DNA of 57,678 bases, taken from Gnetum montanum. Lineage: Eukaryota; Streptophyta; Gnetopsida; Gnetales; Gnetaceae. Made by a program: the position numbers and the translations under genes. The stretch spans positions 1,171 to 58,848 of the forward strand of contig MNCI01006912.1 in the NCBI GenBank assembly GCA_015680685.1. The letters run 5' to 3'. Of this stretch, positions 46,150 through 56,979 are shown piece by piece (position 1 is the stretch's first letter; each line of letters opens with the position of its first letter). Below the pieces are notes generated by a model. That model saw only the letters and a program-made list of their open reading frames with translations, was not told where the DNA came from and did no database searches.

Positions 46150-47778
46150 ATCTTTTGAGGATTCTCCTCTCAACCAAACTTATTTAATGTCAAAGGAATG
46201 ACTTTCTCTTACAAATTTTTTGGTGAGAATGTCCTAATTTCCTTGGTTCTTCCATTTAATTCTTCATTTTTTTCTTATGATTTTGATCTCTTAAGTTCAC
46301 ATTCATTGATCCTGCATAAAACCCTTTCTTAGTGCACTTTCATAAAACCAAGAAGTCTTGTGACATGACTAGGTAATCATATGATAAAACTTTAGATTTC
46401 ACTCCCATTTTTTTGGCCAATATTATTGCAATAATAACATCTAACTCTCCTATTATAGAAAATGTGATTAGAATGATCAAACCTTTAAGGATTTTTTTGA
46501 TAAATAGGAGCTTCTTCCGATGTAGTGTCCTTACTCTTTGGAGATTCCTTTAGATGAGATGAAGGTTGTAAAAGTTCTCCTTCTTAGAAACAACATCCAA
46601 GTTGACTTTTCTCTTGTGGACTTCTTTTTTCTCTAAGAAGCAATTAAAGGAACTCCTTCCCTTTAGTCAATCATTCATTTACAAGCTTTACATATGCAAG
46701 CTCACCTTTCATATACTCACATGACTTGATTAGATCTTTATTCTTAGCCTTGATGTCTAATATTCCTTTAGTAAGATTAAAAATTGTTGTATTAAATAAA
46801 TAAATCTCCTGATCCTTTGATTTTACTTGATTATTCAATTTTGTGCAAATATTTTAAAAATTTAAGAGTTCATTACACAATAAATCAACCTCTCATCATT
46901 GTTAAGATTATCATCTAATGAATCACCTTCATTATCAATGAGGGTCATGTAGATGAGATGAGAAGTTTTTGCACCATCCTCCACTTCTTCCTCACTATGC
47001 TTCCCATCATCCCAACTTATATATAAGTTAATCTTCTTTACTCCTTTGGTGGATTTGTTATTGGATTGCATCCTAAAACTACTAGGACATTCGAGTCCAT
47101 ATTGCCTCTTTCACCATGCATCCAACATTGTACAAAAGAAAAATATAAGTTAGAATTAAAAAAATTCTTGCCCCTTTATCTACCTTTGGACTAATTGAAT
47201 CTTTGCTAATATGCTCCTTTATTTCTTCTATTATTAGTCATTGTAGCTTCCTAGTGCGAATGGTAATTTCATCTTCACTATCCTCATCATGCTCATTGAG
47301 CTCCTTCTTCTTTCAAGTAGTCTTCAAGGAAATGGGCCTTTCTTGAATATCTCATTCACTCATGAGATGCATTTCATAAGCAATGAGAGCACTTTGAAGT
47401 TCTTAAAATTTTAGAGTTGAAGATTTTCTAATTTCTTCCATGGTCATGACCTCAAGTTTGAACTCTGGTTAAAGAGTTTTGATCATTTTAATGATCAAAT
47501 TGCTTTTGGGTATGTATTTACCAGTACCTCTAATGGCTACAACAATATCATTAGCTCTATAGAAATAATCTTTTATCTTTTCACCATCTCTCATATTCAC
47601 TTTTCAAGACTAATAATTTTGATAGCTTAACAATAGAGGTACCTTCATATGTGGCTTCTACAATTTTCCAAATTTCTTTGACCATTGTACATCCTGCTAC
47701 TCTGTTAAATTTAGATTTATTTTAAGCACAATATAAACAATTCCCTCTCTAGAATTGAACATGAATTTATATTTCTCC
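46150..47778 (-). pseudogene. gag: E4 gag (UBN2-type, SIRE-like)
   Basis: Copia capsid remnant. From right to left on the minus strand: NSREGIVYIV and FNRVAGCTMVKEIWKIVEATYEGTS (the family signature E-F-N-R-V, then A-K-E-I-W and H-E-G-T), IVKLSKLLVLKSEYE, EFKLEVMTMEEIRK, SALIAYEMHLMSE. Next comes a zinc-knuckle remnant, YGLECP, and the acidic ISWDDGKHSEEEVEDGAKTSHLIYMTLID (open frame 47071-46862). Further down LTKGKEFL and CYYCNNIGQ suit the SIRE/Maximus post-gag region. The first 60-90 codons are missing because the frame runs straight into LTR sequence at about 47779, so no leader or primer site remains. Confidence 0.7.
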
Positions 47779-48793
47779 AACTTGGGTAGTCCACACTCAA
47801 AGGATAGATCGCAAGCACACCTCCAAAATTTGTTGCTCTCAAATGGTTTGAAGGGTCCACATCCTGAATAATCTTCAAGATCCACTCTAGAGTATTGTGT
47901 CACAACACCAACCACTAAACCCTACAAGGTCCTATCAAGCATGGAATGTGGCTTCTAGGCTTACAAAACCTTTACAATCTTGAGCTTCACTCTAGAGTGT
48001 TCTACCACAACACCAATCACTCAATTCTGCAAGATGTCAATAGGCTCAAGCAAGATTCCTTCTTGTAGAAAGCACATCAACCCTGTAGGGCAACAAGGAA
48101 GAACAATTACAATGGATAAATGCAACTTAGTTTGCTGATCCTTGCGCTTTGACATACACCACACTTTACAATGAACAAATGATGATACAATGAAGACTAA
48201 TAGAGATCACAATGATTGACAAAATGATTGTACAATGATTACATATAAGATTACACATTTGCCAATGTATATGATGTTTTCTTATAGTTTTCATGTTTCC
48301 AAATTCATCTTGGAACTTATAAAATGACTAGCCAATGATCTCTAATGGTCATAGAAGATGTCTTCTTCCTGCCTAAGACATATTTTTTTTATTTTCTCTC
48401 TATTTTGGGAAGATTTCTTTGTTTAGGAAAGACATCTTTCTAAAATCTCCATTCTAGGAAGATGTATTTTTGAAACTAGCTTGCATTGTTTGAAGATGTC
48501 TTTGCCTGATGAAAGATGTCTTTGCCTTAGGAAAGACATCTACTATTTCTTAAAGATGTCTTTTCCCATGCATCCTCCAATTCTGCCAAGACATCTATTT
48601 TTTCTCAAAGATATTTTTCTTTGACCTTTCTTTGCATTACGAATTTATTGTTCCTTTTCCATGCTCATTAAACTTTTGTAAACCTTCTTGTCTTAATCCA
48701 AGGTTTTGTCTTGTAATCACAACAATCACACACACATATAATCAACCTTGTCTTCCAATTTTCTCAGCATTTTTCCATACAAAAAGGTCCACA
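47779..48793 (-). repeat. E4 5' LTR, truncated at its inner end
   Basis: Matches the 3' LTR from CCAACTTGGGTAG (47779; 42617 in the other copy) to GGTCCACA. The inner 90-odd bases, including the GAACTTAG-GGGG block, are missing, consistent with a deletion into gag. Confidence 0.7.
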
Positions 48794-48798
48794 ATCAT

Positions 48799-49339
48799 AG
48801 CTCTTGAAGTTGATCAAAGGTATGTCTGGATAGTAACTTAAGGATTGAAACTAGTTTGTACTACCTCTACTCTATCTAGCTAAAGTATGTGTTGATGCCA
48901 ACATCACCCATGCTAGGCACAGGGCCATGACTTATCAATCTAATCATTAGGATATAACTATTAGAGATGTCATGAAAGGAAAGAAAATAACTCTAGATTT
49001 AATGTAAAATATATATTAGAGTTTAGTATGTCAATATATTTTCATCATTCATGGACATGACCCAACTTCAAAGAGTTTTATCACATGGTTTTTGTAAGTT
49101 CAACCTAAGGTTTGTGGAAAAGGAACTACTAGAGATCCAAAAAAATAGAAGCATCTAGAATCTAATGGTTAATAGTGATCAAGGTTTCAATTCATAGGTG
49201 TACATTGATATGATATATGGCCAACATACATTACCCTAAGAAGCAAGATTTTCTAGAAAGACACAGGCTTATCGACATAACATATCTTATCTAGTTTGTC
49301 TTCATGCTAGCTTGGTTTAACTTGTCCATGTTAGTAACC
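48799..49339. other. No gene recognised
   Basis: AT-rich flank of E4 without motif or long frame. Confidence 0.4.
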
Positions 49340-50190
49340 AATGTCATGATGGTGAATGTTATGCAACATAACCGATGTAGTAGTGGTGACATGATGGTGG
49401 TGGAAAAGATGAAATGTGGGCATTCAATGGCACCAATAGGGATCTGCTTATAAAACTAGTCGGAGGATAGCATCAAAGTGAGGGGGGAATCTCAGTCTCT
49501 CTCTCTAGCAATGGTAGGAAAGCACATCAATGATGGGCAATGAAAACTACAAACAATGCATGTAGTGCATGCATAGAGTAGGTGGCACACCGCAACAAGT
49601 GATAGGTGGTGCATGGCAGCAAATAGCAACTAGTGGCATAGTAAGTAGCAAAGCTAGTAGTATTAGTAGCTGGTGGAAATGGCAACCATGAATAGTGGTG
49701 CATGGTGATCAATGGTCAATAGTAATGGTGCATGGCTACTAATGGCCAACATCAATGGTAAGAGGTAGCATCAGTGATGACAATGTGCAATAGTGACAGT
49801 TGCAACCATAAGAGGTGATGTCAGTGGTGGTATCATCTACAAGTGTTGGTGAGTGCCAAGCAATGTGGGAGACATTGCAGGTGACAAATAGTGCATGAAA
49901 CATGTCAACAACTAGCAAGGGGTAGTTGACACACATTAGCAATGATAGCAAGCAACAGGAGTTAGTAGTAGCAGTAGGAGCCAATGCATTAGCAGTCAAT
50001 GGTAGCAAGTGGTAGTACATTAGCAACCAGCACATGCAGCAATGTGTGCATGGTTGTTTGCACCAACAGTAGTGGCGTGTGGTGGTCAATGGCAACACAT
50101 AGCAGTTCCTCCCTATAACAATGGCACTGAACGACACTAGCACCATCATCATCCCCATGGTCACCTCCTCCTCTTCTGATGGTGGCAAGA
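49340..50190. repeat. GGTG/CAGTAG-rich low-complexity block
   Basis: Words such as GGTGCATGG, AGTAGCA, GGTGG and CAATGG recur irregularly; the complement resembles 6600-7160. A 149-codon minus frame (50188-49739) reads as Thr/Cys/His/Leu-rich, which follows from the repeats and is not a credible protein. Confidence 0.6.
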
Positions 50191-51000
50191 AAACACATGT
50201 AGACTAATCGATGGAGGTAGCCTTAGCTCAGCCAAATCCACCAAAATTTGTTACATTTGTGCTTATTTTTTAGCTAAGTTATAGTCCCATTCTATTATAT
50301 TTTTTTATGAACTAAGGTCTTTGTGCTGTGACTTAAACATAGAACCCATTTTACTTCTAAACCTAGATTAATCTTGTCTATGTTATTAACTATTTTCTAC
50401 TTTAATTTCATGTTTTATTGATCCATGAGTTTTATTATTGAGAAAATAGTTATCTTGCTATCAAAGTTATCTTGAACTGCCCTTTATATTTCCTTGTTAA
50501 AATTATTTAACTTACCAACATCTTTATACGTCACAAAACACCACATTTCCCAACCAACTAAGACTATTCCCATGTTTTTGTACCTATATGGAAGGCACCC
50601 TAGGCAATAGTCTCCCTGAATGAGTTTTTTTGGTGTTGATGTATCCAAAATTTACACATCAATAGTATGCATGCATGCAAGTCTCCATCTCAAGTAGCTA
50701 TGTCATCACGCTAATTGAAACTTATTCATCAACTATTACTCCAATGTGTTGAGGTACCTACTACATCTTATAATGTGCTTTCTATGTCACCTTATCCCCA
50801 TCATCAAGAATACAAGAATCTAGTATCCAAAAAATATCCTCAAACTAGATTTGTAGTAGCCACAAGGTGTTGAGCACATAACCTAGGTTTGAAAACTAAT
50901 GCTTCTCCTCCTTTCCCCTACCTTCTTTACCAACACCCCCACCCCTTCCTCTTTGTTTCCCACATGATAACCTTCTTGATTGGAAAAGCTAGAGTAGGTG
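50191..51000. other. No gene recognised
   Basis: AT-rich with a C-rich run near 50905-50960. No domain seen. Confidence 0.4.
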
Positions 51001-51750
51001 CTTCAAAATTCTAATACAAGGTTAAGATTACTAATAAAAGGAAAGCATAATTGTTATTACTAACTATCATATCCATCTTGGAGAAGATAATGAATATATA
51101 GTTAAAGATGCATAGACCCTTAAAATCATTGAGAATAACCATGCCAAACAACATGACATGGGTAAAATAAAAACTGAAAAACATTTTAGTCATCCATTCC
51201 CTAGCAAGTATCCTCCTCTCCAAGAAAAGGTTCTTATCAAGTCAACTTGTGTTGTCTCTTTGTACATTTGAAAAAAACTTTTCTAGCTAGGTCTTCTACT
51301 TTGATGAAGCTACTACAATATGCTAGCATAAAGAAATAAATGTCATGTCTAGAAACTAGTCAATCAACTACTCTATGATGGTATAGTTGATATCCCTCAT
51401 TGAAAGGGCCCAAGAAAATTCTAAGGCCTTTCTAAATGTCAAGCAGAACTCATGCATCTCCTTTTCATAGTATGTCTCTCTACCCATCATAATGAACTTC
51501 AAGTGGTGGACTTAGAGTGATGCCACCACTTGAGAGTAAAGTTCCTAGGTGCATGAATAAGCATTGTAGGAGACTTCAACTCCATCCACTCCTTTTCTAA
51601 GCACCCCATATGCTCCCTATAAAGTTTTTGCTACTTAGCCTCTTACTCCCACCAATGAATGATTACACCTACTATAATTGCTACTAAAGCTTGCATCTAA
51701 AAGAAATTTTTCATGTACTCATAAGCATAGGAAGTGGATTATTGTACTCA
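51000..51750 (-). pseudogene. Decayed minus-strand frame of unknown family
   Basis: One frame can be followed with few breaks: EKEMHEFCLTFRKALEFSWAL, NYTIIE, then the open stretch 51223-51011 beginning MERRILAREWMTKMFF and containing FSKMDMIVSNNNYAFLLL. It does not match gag, RT or integrase patterns that I know. Transposon-associated origin is likely from context only. Confidence 0.25.
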
Positions 51751-52429
51751 TAAAAACAATTAGAATAAATAAAATTAGCATAATGTTAACCAAAACAAAC
51801 TTAAATGCATGAAAATAAATATAATAAATTGAATTGCAACAAGGTTGATGCCTTAAAATAATTCTACTTTGTCCTCAAACTAACACAAAAACTTAAAACT
51901 AAATGCATAAAATAAGGAAATAGTACAAAAAGGAACAAAAGTAGTTTAAAATTAAAGTATCACACAAAAATTAAAATTATGTAAATTGAAAAACAAGGAA
52001 TTAAAGAATCAAGATAAGACTAAAAAATATTGGTAAAAATTATGTATAATACTATAGAATGAAGCACAGGATTTGTATTACATTGGTTAAATTCCCAATC
52101 AACTGAAGTTACATTTACCATAATGTTCTAGAAAGAAATGTGGCTCAAACTATTATAGATAAAAAGTCATCACTTAAAAGATCTAGACATAGTAATTAAG
52201 TTTTGGCAATGATTTTGTGCTTTACTAATTAAGAAAAAATGTTCATTTTTATTCTATTATTTTAACCTTGCCATACTAGCTAAGAATGGTATTGTCTCTT
52301 TAAGTCAAATAGTGATAACTTGAAATGATTTTAATTAGCAATCTATTAGAGTTGGTTACTCCACAACTACTGGTAGTAAATAAGATTTTTAATTTATATT
52401 ATATCATGGATGAAACCTTAAGTAATTTT
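51751..52429. other. No gene recognised
   Basis: A-rich then AT-rich sequence without structure. Confidence 0.4.
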
Positions 52430-52590
52430 ATTTGTTTATGAATCACTTTATCTTGATTCATAAAATTTTTTATTCAATAGTAAAACATGTTTTGAGATTT
52501 CCAATGTTAACCCTAATGGATGATGTTAAAGATTTTGTATATTTTAACAAGCTGAACATTCAAAATGAGGTTTATATTATGGAATTTCAT
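52430..52590. repeat. Short dispersed repeat, partner at 3640-3810
   Basis: Core 52495-52580 matches 3725-3805. A 60-codon plus frame spans it, but the partner copy does not keep that frame, so coding is unlikely. Confidence 0.45.
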
Positions 52591-52959
52591 GAGTTTATGT
52601 TTACATCATCGTAGTCATATTTATTATTTCCATTCTATTTTTAACATCTTAATTAGTTGTTAAATTTACATTTAACAAATCAAAGTATCTCTTTTCCTAA
52701 AATAACATGCTAATATTCTTATAACTATATATACTTCTAGAATTCTATGTCTAGAACACAAAAATATATAAAATGTTGATCAATCATAGGGCTATACAGC
52801 TTTGATTATGTTTTTATAATATATAAAGTGTATATAACTTGTTACAATTAAACATTGTGGTATTTATTACACTATGGTGCATTCAGATTTTAATATTATC
52901 ATGTTAACCTATATTAGTGTAATGTGTTTCTTATCTTCTTAGACCTTGTGGTCTTCTTG

Positions 52960-53595
52960 ATTACAAAACTTTATATTCTTACCTTTTACATTGTTAAGAA
53001 GGGCCTACATTTAGTTCTTCATAATAGCATCATATTCTTTTTTATTACTTATCTTCAAATTTCTAATTTGATAGCCTCTTGAACAAAGTTGGGATTATGT
53101 AGAAGATCTAAATAAGCAACATGCTTTGTGACCTACGATCTTGTAAATGTTCTTTCATAATCTTGATTCAAAATTTTTCTTTTAAAATGAGCTCTTGTCA
53201 CCCATGATTTTGAAGCATTTTCTGACTTATCTTCTTTGAAATTATTAAAATCAAATTTTTCTTCATGAAAAATAATATCTTTATAAATATACCATTTCTT
53301 TTCTTTTGAATCAAAGCATTTACGTTTGCTAGTCTTTGCATCATATCGAAAAAGTATACTATTTCTACCTTTATCTACTAGCTTGTGCAATAGCTCTTTT
53401 GGAATCAAAACACAAAAAATGCATTCAAAGAATTTTATATGAGAGTGGTTAAGCATTTAATCATAGAGTAGATGCTACAGAGTCTTTTCCTTAAAGTTTT
53501 GATAGGATGTAGGCTAAATAATGAAGTGCTTCATCCCAAATTTGATTATAAACTAATGCATGCTTGAGATGACATCTTGACATTTCTTAAAGTAT
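52960..53595 (-). pseudogene. Ty1/copia integrase tail and RT start, fragment
   Basis: Minus-strand copia pol fragment: MSRCHLKHALVYNQIWDEAL (53583 leftward), YLAYIL, LNHSHIKFFECIFCVLIPKE, HKLVDKGRNSILFRYD, KCFDSKEKKWYIYKDIIFHEE. This is the L-R-x-F-G-C to V-x-x-S-R-D-V-x-F-x-E segment linking integrase to RT. Past 53133 it continues with NPNFVQEAI and a K-E-Y-D-A-I-M-K-N block, the start of the copia RT domain. The open part is 53456-53133. It stops abruptly at about 53595, where gypsy RT on the other strand starts. Confidence 0.85.
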
Positions 53596-54286
53596 TCCAA
53601 AGATAGTTGATATTCTTAATGCTCTTACACATGTTAAATTTTTTAATAAGATTAATTTGAATAATGAAAATAACCATATTAAAATTAAACTAGGAGATGA
53701 ATGGAAGACCACTTTCAAAATACTAAATGGTTTATTTGAGTGGCTTATGATGTCTTCTGGGTTGATAAATAGCCCTTTTTCTTTCATGAAAATTATGTAT
53801 AATGTTTTGAAGAATTTTATTCAAAAATGTTACATTATGTTCTTTGATGATATTCTTGTATACAACTCAAATAAGAAGGATAATTTTTGTCATTTAAGAC
53901 ATATGCATTTAAAGTTAAATAAGTTACAACTTGTGATTGACACATATGAGCTTTATTTCATGAAGATAGAGATTATGAAGTTAATATAGAGGCAGCCAAA
54001 GTGAAGGCCATTAGGGAGTTACCAAATATAAATAATGTTAGTGAATTACATTCTTTTCTTAATTTTATATTTTTCTATGATAGGTTCATAAGGAAATTTA
54101 GTAGCATTTCATGACCAATTTTTTCTCTCTTGGAGAAGCATTAGTCCTTTAAGTGTGATGATAAAATGTAAGGAAGCTTTAATTTGTTGAAAGAGAAGAT
54201 TGCAAGTGAACTAGTGCTTGCAGTTCCATATTTTTAAAAGCTTTTTCAAGTAGAGATGAATGCAAGTGAACTTATAATTTTTTGGA
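53590..54286 (+). pseudogene. Ty3/gypsy RT to RNase H fragment (E2)
   Basis: Gypsy RT starting mid-domain: PKIVDILNALTHVKFFNKINL, GDEWKTTFKILNGLFEWLMM, NSPFSFMKIMYNVL and CYIMFFDDILVYNSN (F-F-D-D catalytic site), then AIRELPNINNVSELHSFLN, FFYDRFIRKFSSIS, LKEKIASELVLAVP and VEMNAS at the RNase H start, where the E3 LTR cuts it. The open stretch is 53657-53989. Closest inside the window to the E3 RT (57200 onward), so likely the same chromovirus family. No termini remain. Confidence 0.85.
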
Positions 54287-55130
54287 TGCTAGTATAGGAA
54301 CACATCTTCTAAACCTCTTTCCATCCCTACCAGTGGAGAAATGAATGTTTTGGATAGCTTAGAGATGTTTGAGACACTAAAGAGACATCTTGCGCAAGAG
54401 CTAGGCACTTGAAAAAGATGTCTTAGGAACATAAGAGATGTCTTGTCCAAGAGCTAGGTCTTTAAAGTAAATGTCTTATTAGTTAAGTAGACATCTTACC
54501 AAAGATATCTACACTAGGAAGGAGATGTCTTGTACATGTGGAAGATGTCTTATCTCTAGAGGAGATGTCTTACCCAAACTAAATACATCTTACCAAAATT
54601 CTAGGGTTGATAAAGAGATTTCTTTTCAAGCTTATAGATGTCTGGTTTAAGTAATAAAAACCTTTAACATAGTAGCTATGAATTAGAAATATCTAGGAAC
54701 CTTTAAGCTAATATGGAAAAGCTTCCCTTAAAGTGTTATCTCTACATTAGCTTTGTTTTGTATTAAATATTAGACATTATTACACGTTTCATCATGCAAG
54801 GATTGGAAGGAAATTTTTTGTACATCTTAGTGGCCATTGTGTGTGGATCTTAGTCTTGTGTGTGTTAGGAAAAATTTGGAATCAATTATGCCTTTTATTG
54901 ATATTGATTATATGTGATTGTAGAGCCTCATGCACTATAATATCATTGAGTATGTGAGTGCTTTAGTATGATGTTCTATGGATTTTTGGATATATTTTAT
55001 TTGTAATATTATTTTAATTTTAATAAAATATAGCTAGTTTTCTTGTTTTCTAAAAATTAATTTATCTTGCATACATTCTAGATTCAATGTGTCTCAAAGG
55101 ATTAGAGTAAATCAGAATGACCCTACTCTA
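54287..55130 (+). repeat. E3 5' LTR
   Basis: About 844 bp. The start TGCTAGTATAGGAA resembles the E1 start TGGTGTAGG; the end CCCTACTCTA precedes the primer site by a few bases. Eight exact AGACATCT or AGATGTCT octamers lie between 54383 and 54643. The left boundary is inferred by comparison with E1 and may be off by a few bases. Confidence 0.65.
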
Positions 55131-55134
55131 GGAT

Positions 55135-55146
55135 TGGTATCAAAGA
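55135..55146 (+). other. E3 primer-binding site (initiator Met tRNA type)
   Basis: TGGTATCAAAGA, two mismatches from TGGTATCAGAGC. Confidence 0.7.
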
Positions 55147-55196
55147 TTAGTATTTTTATTCTTTATAATTTTGTATGAATTTTTATGTTATTTTAG

Positions 55197-56350
55197 ATGG
55201 ATCCTAAAAAGAAAATGATTCAAGTCCTAAACAAGGATATAGAAAGCATGAAATCTACCTTTTCGTTAATGGTTGACTATTTAAATAAGATAAGTGCTAA
55301 GATGAATAAGAATAGAGATCTCATCCATATTCTATCTCATGGTGATGACAGTCATACTCATTCAATAAAGAATGAAGAAGTATCTCAACCTAGTGAATTA
55401 AGAGAAGATGAAGTTGAAGAAAAACTTTCTAGAGCTTTACAAAATGCTCAAAGACTTCCTTATGTAAATCTAAATATTTTCAATGGTGTATATAGCACTA
55501 ATAATTTTACAAGTTAGCTAAAGGAACGTAACAAGAATTTTGAGCTAGAAAATATATCAAATTACTTTAGGATACCAATTGTTGAATCCAATTTAGAAGG
55601 CATGAATTCTACTTAGTAAGAAAAAGAATCCTAAGTTATATGAGGTAAAATGCTCAACCTATCATGGATTGGTCCTTGATAAAATACAAGTTAAAATAGA
55701 AATTTGAACAATCTCTCTAGAGATAAGAGATAATCATGAAGCTTAAATTATTTAGACAAGGAGACAAAGATGTTAAGAAGTTTTACATTTAATTTTGTAA
55801 ATTGTTCCATCAAGCTAAGATAAATTGGAAGGAATATGGATATGCTTCAATCCTTTTTTTTTCTTTTTTTGGAGGTCTCAAGATAATGTATCAGCAAAAA
55901 TTTTCATTGTATAAGCCTAAAAACCTTGATGAGGCTTATGATTTAGGACTTAAAGCAAAACCAGGAAACTCAATGGATTTACGAGAAGGAAAAAATAAGC
56001 TTTGAAATGAAAGGATAAAGGATTCAAATCGAAATTATAAGACAAGGATGGTAGCCATGAAAAGAAGTAAGAGAAAGGTAAGAAGGGTAAGGCCAAGAAG
56101 AACCAAGGCAAAGGAGGCAAACATCAAGACATAAACTCATCCAAGATTCAATGATTCAAATGTAAAGAGTGGAAAAATAAGCATTAGAAAGGTCCATTTC
56201 ACAAGGAAACCAAAAGAAAAAATGTACAAACCATGGAGCAAAAGAATTCATCCAACCAACCTCTAAAAAGAGGTAATTCTAATTCTCCTACAATTAAGAA
56301 ATTTTTCAAATTGAATTCTTGAGCATTTGTCAAAAATGTAAATATAGGTA
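55197..56350 (+). pseudogene. gag: E3 gag
   Basis: ATG at 55197 begins an open stretch to 55517: NKDIESMKSTFSLMVDYLNK (N-terminal helix), NEEVSQPSELREDE, then RALQNAQRLPYVNLNIFNGVY. After a stop it continues with ENISNYFRIPIVESNLEGMNST (capsid core; the W-W is mutated), FYI-FCKLFHQAK, EAYDLGLKAKP and a Lys-rich tail. A degenerate zinc knuckle with FKCKEWKNKH is near 56155-56190. E1 gag shows the same blocks in the same order, including SQPS and LNIFNG. Confidence 0.8.
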
Positions 56351-56369
56351 ATCCATCAAGAAAATTATT

Positions 56370-56740
56370 ATTTTGGATCAAGAATAGATGTTTTCTTAGG
56401 GAAGAATGGGATCATATTTTAATTAATGATGGAGCTCAAAAAATGTTATTTTTCTTCTAGGATAATTACTAGATTGGATTTAGTAACTTATCCTCATTCT
56501 AGACCCTACAAGATGTATTATTTATTTAAAGATTTATCTCAAGAGGTGTAAGAATAATATGTTTTGAAGTTTAAAATTGGAAATTATCATGATATTATAA
56601 CTTGTGATGTACTTCCTATTAATTGTATTGATGTAACACTTGGAAAGCCTTGGAATTTTTATAATGATGTAAAATTTTATGAAGTAAGAAATCCATGGAG
56701 TGTAGCCAAACCTAATAAAATCCATTAGTTGATTTCTATG
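56370..56740 (+). pseudogene. E3 protease
   Basis: Retropepsin remnant: LINDGAQK (catalytic D-G-A kept), RLDLVTYPHSRPYKMYYLF, DLSQEV, FKIGNYHDIITCDVLPINC, VTLGKPWNFYND and NPWSVAKPNK. It aligns with the E1 protease at 12900-13290 block for block. A few stops interrupt it. Confidence 0.78.
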
Positions 56741-56979
56741 ATAGCTGAATAAGTAAGATAGCAAAGATCACTTATTTCTTTCTTAATCATTCTTGGAAAA
56801 AGAAAATAGATTAAGGAATATGGTGAGATTAATTTTGGTTTTGTATGGTATCGACCATTACTTCTAACCATGATTTTATATAGGTAGATCTTCTAGTAGG
56901 TGTGCTAGGCTTGAAGGAGAAATTTTTTAATGTGTTTAAGGAAATTTTGAATGGATTGTCACTAATAATGAATGTTCAA

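Larger units (their letters stand above)
42524..48793 (-). mobile_element. E4: SIRE-like Ty1/copia derivative without polymerase
   Basis: Minus-strand LTR element with LTRs at 42524-43654 (3') and about 47779-48793 (5'). Both begin, on the minus strand, TGTGGACC. The polypurine tract AAAAAGGGGGAGAT-type sequence precedes the 3' LTR, a copia hallmark. Flanking pentamers ATAAT (42519-42523) and ATCAT (48794-48798) differ at one base. A UBN2-type gag lies next to the 5' LTR. No integrase, RT or RNase H is visible; the place of pol holds a plant-transposon-protein-like ORF. Confidence 0.75.

Noticed and set aside
47699-47710. Initiator-Met-type primer site for E4
   Set aside because: The weak match (minus strand ATTTAACAGAGT) lies inside the conserved gag codons for F-N-R-V, so it is coding sequence.
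49739-50188. 149-codon minus frame, Cys/His/Thr rich
   Set aside because: Composition follows directly from the GGTG/CAGTAG low-complexity block; no domain pattern, and overlapping frames are equally open.
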